NCBI GenBank assembly: GCA_025362615.1
Contig: JANYFQ010000512.1
Span: forward strand, 1 to 6,095
DNA: 6,095 nucleotides
Direction: 5' to 3'
Source of the DNA: Hymenobacter sp.
GTDB lineage: Bacteria; Bacteroidota; Bacteroidia; Cytophagales; Hymenobacteraceae
In this document: positions 4,201 through 6,095 of the stretch, piece after piece
Position numbering within the stretch: the stretch's first letter is position 1
Layout of the letters: the number at the start of each line of letters is the position of its first letter
Translations under genes and position numbers: made by a program
Notes under the pieces: model-generated
The model's input: only the letters and a program-made list of their open reading frames with translations
Database searches by the model: none
What the model was told of the DNA's origin: nothing

Positions 4201-6095
4201 TGGTGCCCGTGATGGTGACGGCCGTGCCCACCGGCCCGCTCGTCGGGTTCAGGCCGCTGACGGCCGGCACCGGGCAGGCCGAGAGCACCACGGCATTCGA
4301 GGACGCCGAGGTTTCGCCGTTCAGGCTGGCCGTGGCCGTGTAGCTGCCCGGTGCGTTGGTCACGAGCGGGTTGGTGGTGCTGCCACCGGGCGCGAACGTG
4401 AAGCTGGCCCCGGCCACGGCCGTGGGGGCCGCGTTGCGGCTGCCGTCGGCGTTGAGGCGCACCAGGTAGCGAGCCATCACGCCCCGGTAGGCCGTGAAGT
4501 CACCGCCCGCCAGCACCTGGCCGTCGGCCTGCACCGCCACGCCGTACACGGGGCTGCTGAAGCCCGTGCCGGTGGCGAAGCCCGCGTCGCGGCTGCCGTC
4601 GGCGTTGAGGCGGACCAGGTAGTTGAGGCCCGCCGTGCCGTTGTAGCTCGCAAAGTCGCCGCCCGCCAGCACCCGGCCGTCGGCCTGCACCGCCACGCTT
4701 CGCACGATGTCATTGAAGCCCGTGCCGGTGGCAAAAGTCGCGTCGCGGCTGCCGTCGGCGTTGAGGCGGACCAGGCGGTTGAGGCCCGTCGTGCCGTTGT
4801 AGCTCGTAAATCGTCCCCCCACCAGCACTTTGTCGTCGGCCTGCACCGCCACGCTCGCCACGAATTGGTCGAAGCCCGCGCCGGTGACAAAGGTCGCGTC
4901 GCGGCTGCCGTCGGCGTTGAGGCGGATGAACTTGTTCTGGCCCGCCGTGCCGTTGTAGCTCGCGAAGAAGCCGCCCGCCAGCACCCGGCCGTCGGCCTGC
5001 ACCGCTACGCCGTACACGCCGTTGTCGAAGCCCGTGCCGGTAGTAAAAGTGGCATCGTGGCTGCCGTCGGCGTTGAGGCGCACGAGGTAGTTGAGGCCCG
5101 TCGTGCCGTTGTAGCTCGTGAAATTGCCCCCCACCAGCACTTTGCCATCGGCCTGCACCGCCACGCTGTTCACGGCGTTGTTGAAGCCCGTGCCGGTAGC
5201 AAAAGTGGCATCGCGGCTGCCGTCAGCGTTGAGGCGAATGAGGTTGTTCTGGCCCGTCGTGCCGTTGTAGCTCGTGAAGGAGCCGCCCGCCAGCACCTTG
5301 CCATCGGCCTGCACCGCCACGCTGTTCACGGTATTAAAGATAATGTTGAAGCCCGTGCCGGTGACGAAGCCCGCGTCGGGGCTGCCGTCGGCGTTGAGGC
5401 GAATCAGGCAGTTGGCCGCCGTGCCGTTGTAGCTCGTGAAGAAGCCGCCCGCCAGCACCTTGCCGTCGGCCTGCACCGCCACGCTCCGCAAGCCGTTGCC
5501 AAGGCCCGTGCCCGTGGCAAAAGCCGGGCTGCTGGCCGTAGCCGTCAGCGTGCGGGCCGCACATACGTTCAGCGGCCCGGCCGGGCTGAGGGTGGCGGTG
5601 AGGTTCTGGCGCGGCACGTAGGTAAAGTTCGTCGCCGTGCTGCCGCTCAACCCGATGTTATTGGTCAGCGTCACCACGCCCGTGCTGCTTGTCACTGGCA
5701 CCAGCACCGTCAGGCTCGTGGCCGACTGGCTCACGAAGTTCGTCGTCAGACTGCCCGTGCCAAAGCGTACGCCCGTCACGCTGCCCAGGTTAGTGCCCGT
5801 AAACGTCACGGGCGTGCCGGCCAGCCCGCTGGCCGGGCTGAAGCCGGTGATGGCCGGCGGCACGGTCACCGCAAAAATGCCGGCAGTCGTCGCCGTGAAC
5901 GGGGCCGACACCACCTGCACGTAGCCCGCGCCGGTGTTTGTGAGCGTCGCCCCCAGGGCCACGCCGTTAAGCAGCACCTGCACCCCCAGGTCGTAGGGGC
6001 CGCCGCCGCAGCACTGGCGCTGGGCCAGTTGAAACCGCACCCGATAGGGACCGTTGGCCGTCAGGTTCAGGGTTTGCTCCACGTAGCGGCCGACA
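1280..6095 (-). CDS. Large T9SS-exported multidomain repeat protein, 5'-truncated
   Basis: The frame is open from the window edge to a TAG stop at 1280-1282. The first in-frame start-like codon, GTG at 6082, is not credible because coding sequence of the same domain continues upstream (VGRY before it), so the true start and signal peptide lie outside. Numbering visible residues from 6094, the order is: galactose-binding-like fragment (1-78); IPT/TIG (80-160, GFSPASGLAGTPVTFTGTNL); Ig-like half (161-192); seven delta-60 repeats (193-554); rest of the Ig-like domain (555-607); IPT/TIG (608-687); FN3-like (688-789, DRGVVYV and YTVRAYATNGVG); Big_13-like Ig (793-881); Big_12-like Ig (882-977, FSENVTGF and DPAGNGN); WNG-type domain (978-1151, WNGSVSSSWFDPANW); T9SS-associated beta-rich region (1152-1375, GYRHYSSPV and LVGNPYPAPIDW); sorting domain (1530-1604). 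I infer a secreted or outer-surface binding protein. No catalytic motif is recognisable and the ligand is unknown. Domain names come from remembered family patterns, not a search. Confidence 0.93.
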   Translation of the reverse strand, partial: VGRYVEQTLNLTANGPYRVRFQLAQRQCCGGGPYDLGVQVLLNGVALGATLTNTGAGYVQVVSAPFTATTAGIFAVTVPPAITGFSPASGLAGTPVTFTGTNLGSVTGVRFGTGSLTTNFVSQSATSLTVLVPVTSSTGVVTLTNNIGLSGSTATNFTYVPRQNLTATLSPAGPLNVCAARTLTATASSPAFATGTGLGNGLRSVAVQADGKVLAGGFFTSYNGTAANCLIRLNADGSPDAGFVTGTGFNIIFNTVNSVAVQADGKVLAGGSFTSYNGTTGQNNLIRLNADGSRDATFATGTGFNNAVNSVAVQADGKVLVGGNFTSYNGTTGLNYLVRLNADGSHDATFTTGTGFDNGVYGVAVQADGRVLAGGFFASYNGTAGQNKFIRLNADGSRDATFVTGAGFDQFVASVAVQADDKVLVGGRFTSYNGTTGLNRLVRLNADGSRDATFATGTGFNDIVRSVAVQADGRVLAGGDFASYNGTAGLNYLVRLNADGSRDAGFATGTGFSSPVYGVAVQADGQVLAGGDFTAYRGVMARYLVRLNADGSRNAAPTAVAGASFTFAPGGSTTNPLVTNAPGSYTATASLNGETSASSNAVVLSACPVPAVSGLNPTSGPVGTAVTITGTNFTAGSAVSFNGTAASAVTFTSATSLTATVPPGATTGNVSVTTANGTSNGVAFTVTTAPTVTTATPTGTTASSAVLGGNVTGDGGDPVTDRGVVYVAGTGTPSIGGVGSTQVSIGAGTGSFSGNPSGLAAGTTYTVRAYATNGVGTSYGSSATFATAAATAAPVVTAPAHVSLTNDNTPTYAGTGPAGSAITVAVDGATIGSTTATAGGTWSLTQPIALADGTHTVNATATANGSTSAASNTNGFTVDATVPTVAIGSAAGSPTSTAPIPVTVTFSENVTGFVLLDVAVTNGTASNFAGSGAGYTFDVTPATSGVVAVNIAANAATDPAGNGNTAAPAFSLTYTATAVRWNGSVSSSWFDPANWTPAQVPTAALYVSIDNAARRMPALTTAAAAQAGTLTIEPGATLTHTLGTLTLSGDFRNDGTYALNPDGSGGTLVVGGTAPADLQSSAATTFANLTVLSFGASLVGPSTGAARFAVTQVLALTGDLTTGGHPFTLRSTATGTALVVNSGTGVVNGPATVQRYLTTANPGLGYRHYSSPVRGNNMADLATATFTPVFDAAYNTRATAHPVAGFPTVLGYDQARLATAASPYTGFDKGWFSLLATDAFVPGTGYAVNLRGTELVDFTGTLNTGDYARALPRATGAVGGEGLHLVGNPYPAPIDWSLVTTADRPGMDAAFYVFESSSQYGGSYRSAVNGVGSSSFIGSSQGFFVRVTPGQTAGTLTFRNAHRLTDYAQQVAVRRGAADTRPLVQLALAGTGASDNVFVYAEAGATAGVDAAYDAAKLANPSGLNLSSAAATGEALAIDGRAAFAVGTVIPLQVSVPAAGAYACTAQLSHLPAGLSAYLVDNATGTRRLLLPGMAYAFTAAAAGSLAGRFVLAFGPAAGPLAATTAATEALLTLAPNPARSAVTLALPAAAQARAVTVADALGRVVRKTTLPAQAATLALDLAGLASGVYTVRCAAATARLLVE
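1283..1507 (-). other. T9SS C-terminal sorting domain
   Basis: The last 75 residues match the type A T9SS sorting domain (Por_Secre_tail type): LAPNPAR near the start, a central VADALGRVVR strand-turn, LDLAGLASGVYTVR, and a terminal basic-hydrophobic strand ending RLLVE. In the known system this domain directs translocation across the outer membrane by the type IX machinery and is usually removed on release or surface attachment. It marks the protein as exported and the organism as Bacteroidota. Confidence 0.92.
4433..5518 (-). repeat. Seven delta-60 (DUF5122-type) repeats forming a probable seven-bladed propeller
   Basis: Seven in-frame units carry the signature SVAVQADGKVLAGG, F(T/A)SYNGT and LVRLNADGSRDATF. 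In transcription order they occupy 5366-5518 (51 aa), 5201-5365 (55 aa), 5045-5200 (52), 4889-5044 (52), 4733-4888 (52), 4577-4732 (52) and 4433-4576 (48). Delta-60 repeats are known to form beta-propellers, and seven copies would close one ring. The central units are almost identical except at a few positions. The end units deviate: the first has NGTAANCLIRL and the last replaces the SYNGT segment with AYRGVMARY. The high DNA similarity between units suggests recent amplification. Confidence 0.9.
5863..6095 (-). other. C-terminal part of a galactose-binding-like (jelly-roll) domain
   Basis: The visible fragment has the pattern YVEQTLNL, then RVRFQLAQR, GVQVLLNGVALG, and an aromatic/Val-rich strand leading to TAGIFAVTV. 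This resembles the beta-sandwich modules of secreted carbohydrate-interacting proteins (F.aAqR ... V.vDG..vG ... Ght..f). The N-terminal strands are beyond the window, so the assignment is tentative. A vicinal Cys pair (QCCGGG) sits in the loop after AQR. Confidence 0.5.

Noticed and set aside
3804..4343. 179-codon plus-strand open frame rich in Val, Pro and Leu
   Set aside because: It is the antisense shadow of the IPT/TIG and FN3-like coding region. Its hydrophobic look comes from the complement of Thr/Gly/Ala codons, not from membrane segments.
4433..5518. CRISPR-like array
   Set aside because: The regular repeats are 156 bp long, in frame, contiguous and protein-coding, with no unique spacers.
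4433..5518. Repeated N-G-T as N-glycosylation sites
   Set aside because: YNGT is part of the ordinary delta-60 repeat consensus. The known general glycosylation of Bacteroidota is O-linked at a D-S/T-hydrophobic motif, which these sites do not match.
6080..6082. GTG as the true start of the large gene
   Set aside because: The frame stays open to the window edge, the codon falls inside a beta-sandwich domain strand, and no signal peptide follows it, although a T9SS cargo needs one.

Overview
The window looks like chromosomal DNA from a high-GC member of the Bacteroidota, most likely Hymenobacter or a close relative. Three things point there: the strong GC bias, a C-terminal type IX secretion (T9SS) sorting domain, which is restricted to this phylum, and the Ala/Gly/Thr-rich repeat style of Hymenobacter surface proteins. 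The genus is inferred from style, not from a marker gene.

Layout: both genes lie on the minus strand, so transcription runs from high to low coordinates. The upstream gene (6095 down to 1280) has lost its 5' end to the window edge. It encodes at least 1604 residues of a secreted mosaic protein: part of a galactose-binding-like domain, an IPT/TIG domain, the first half of an Ig-like domain, seven near-identical 52-residue delta-60 repeats (probably a seven-bladed beta-propeller), the second half of the Ig-like domain, a second IPT/TIG domain, an FN3-like domain, two bacterial Ig-like domains, a WNG-type domain, a T9SS-associated beta-rich region and a T9SS sorting domain. A strong intrinsic terminator (1221-1250) follows its stop codon.

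A 204-bp intergenic stretch (1076-1279) separates it from the second gene (1075 down to 1). That gene begins with a clear signal peptide and runs into SBBP-type beta-propeller repeats of 62-66 residues. Its 3' end lies beyond the window.

The terminator argues that the two genes are separate transcription units. Both encode exported proteins made of propeller repeats from two different families, so they may be a locus for cell-surface or secreted adhesion or recognition proteins. No enzyme, tRNA, rRNA, CRISPR array or mobile element is visible. The most interesting structure is the recently amplified delta-60 propeller, which seems to be inserted inside an Ig-like domain and varies between blades at a few fixed positions.
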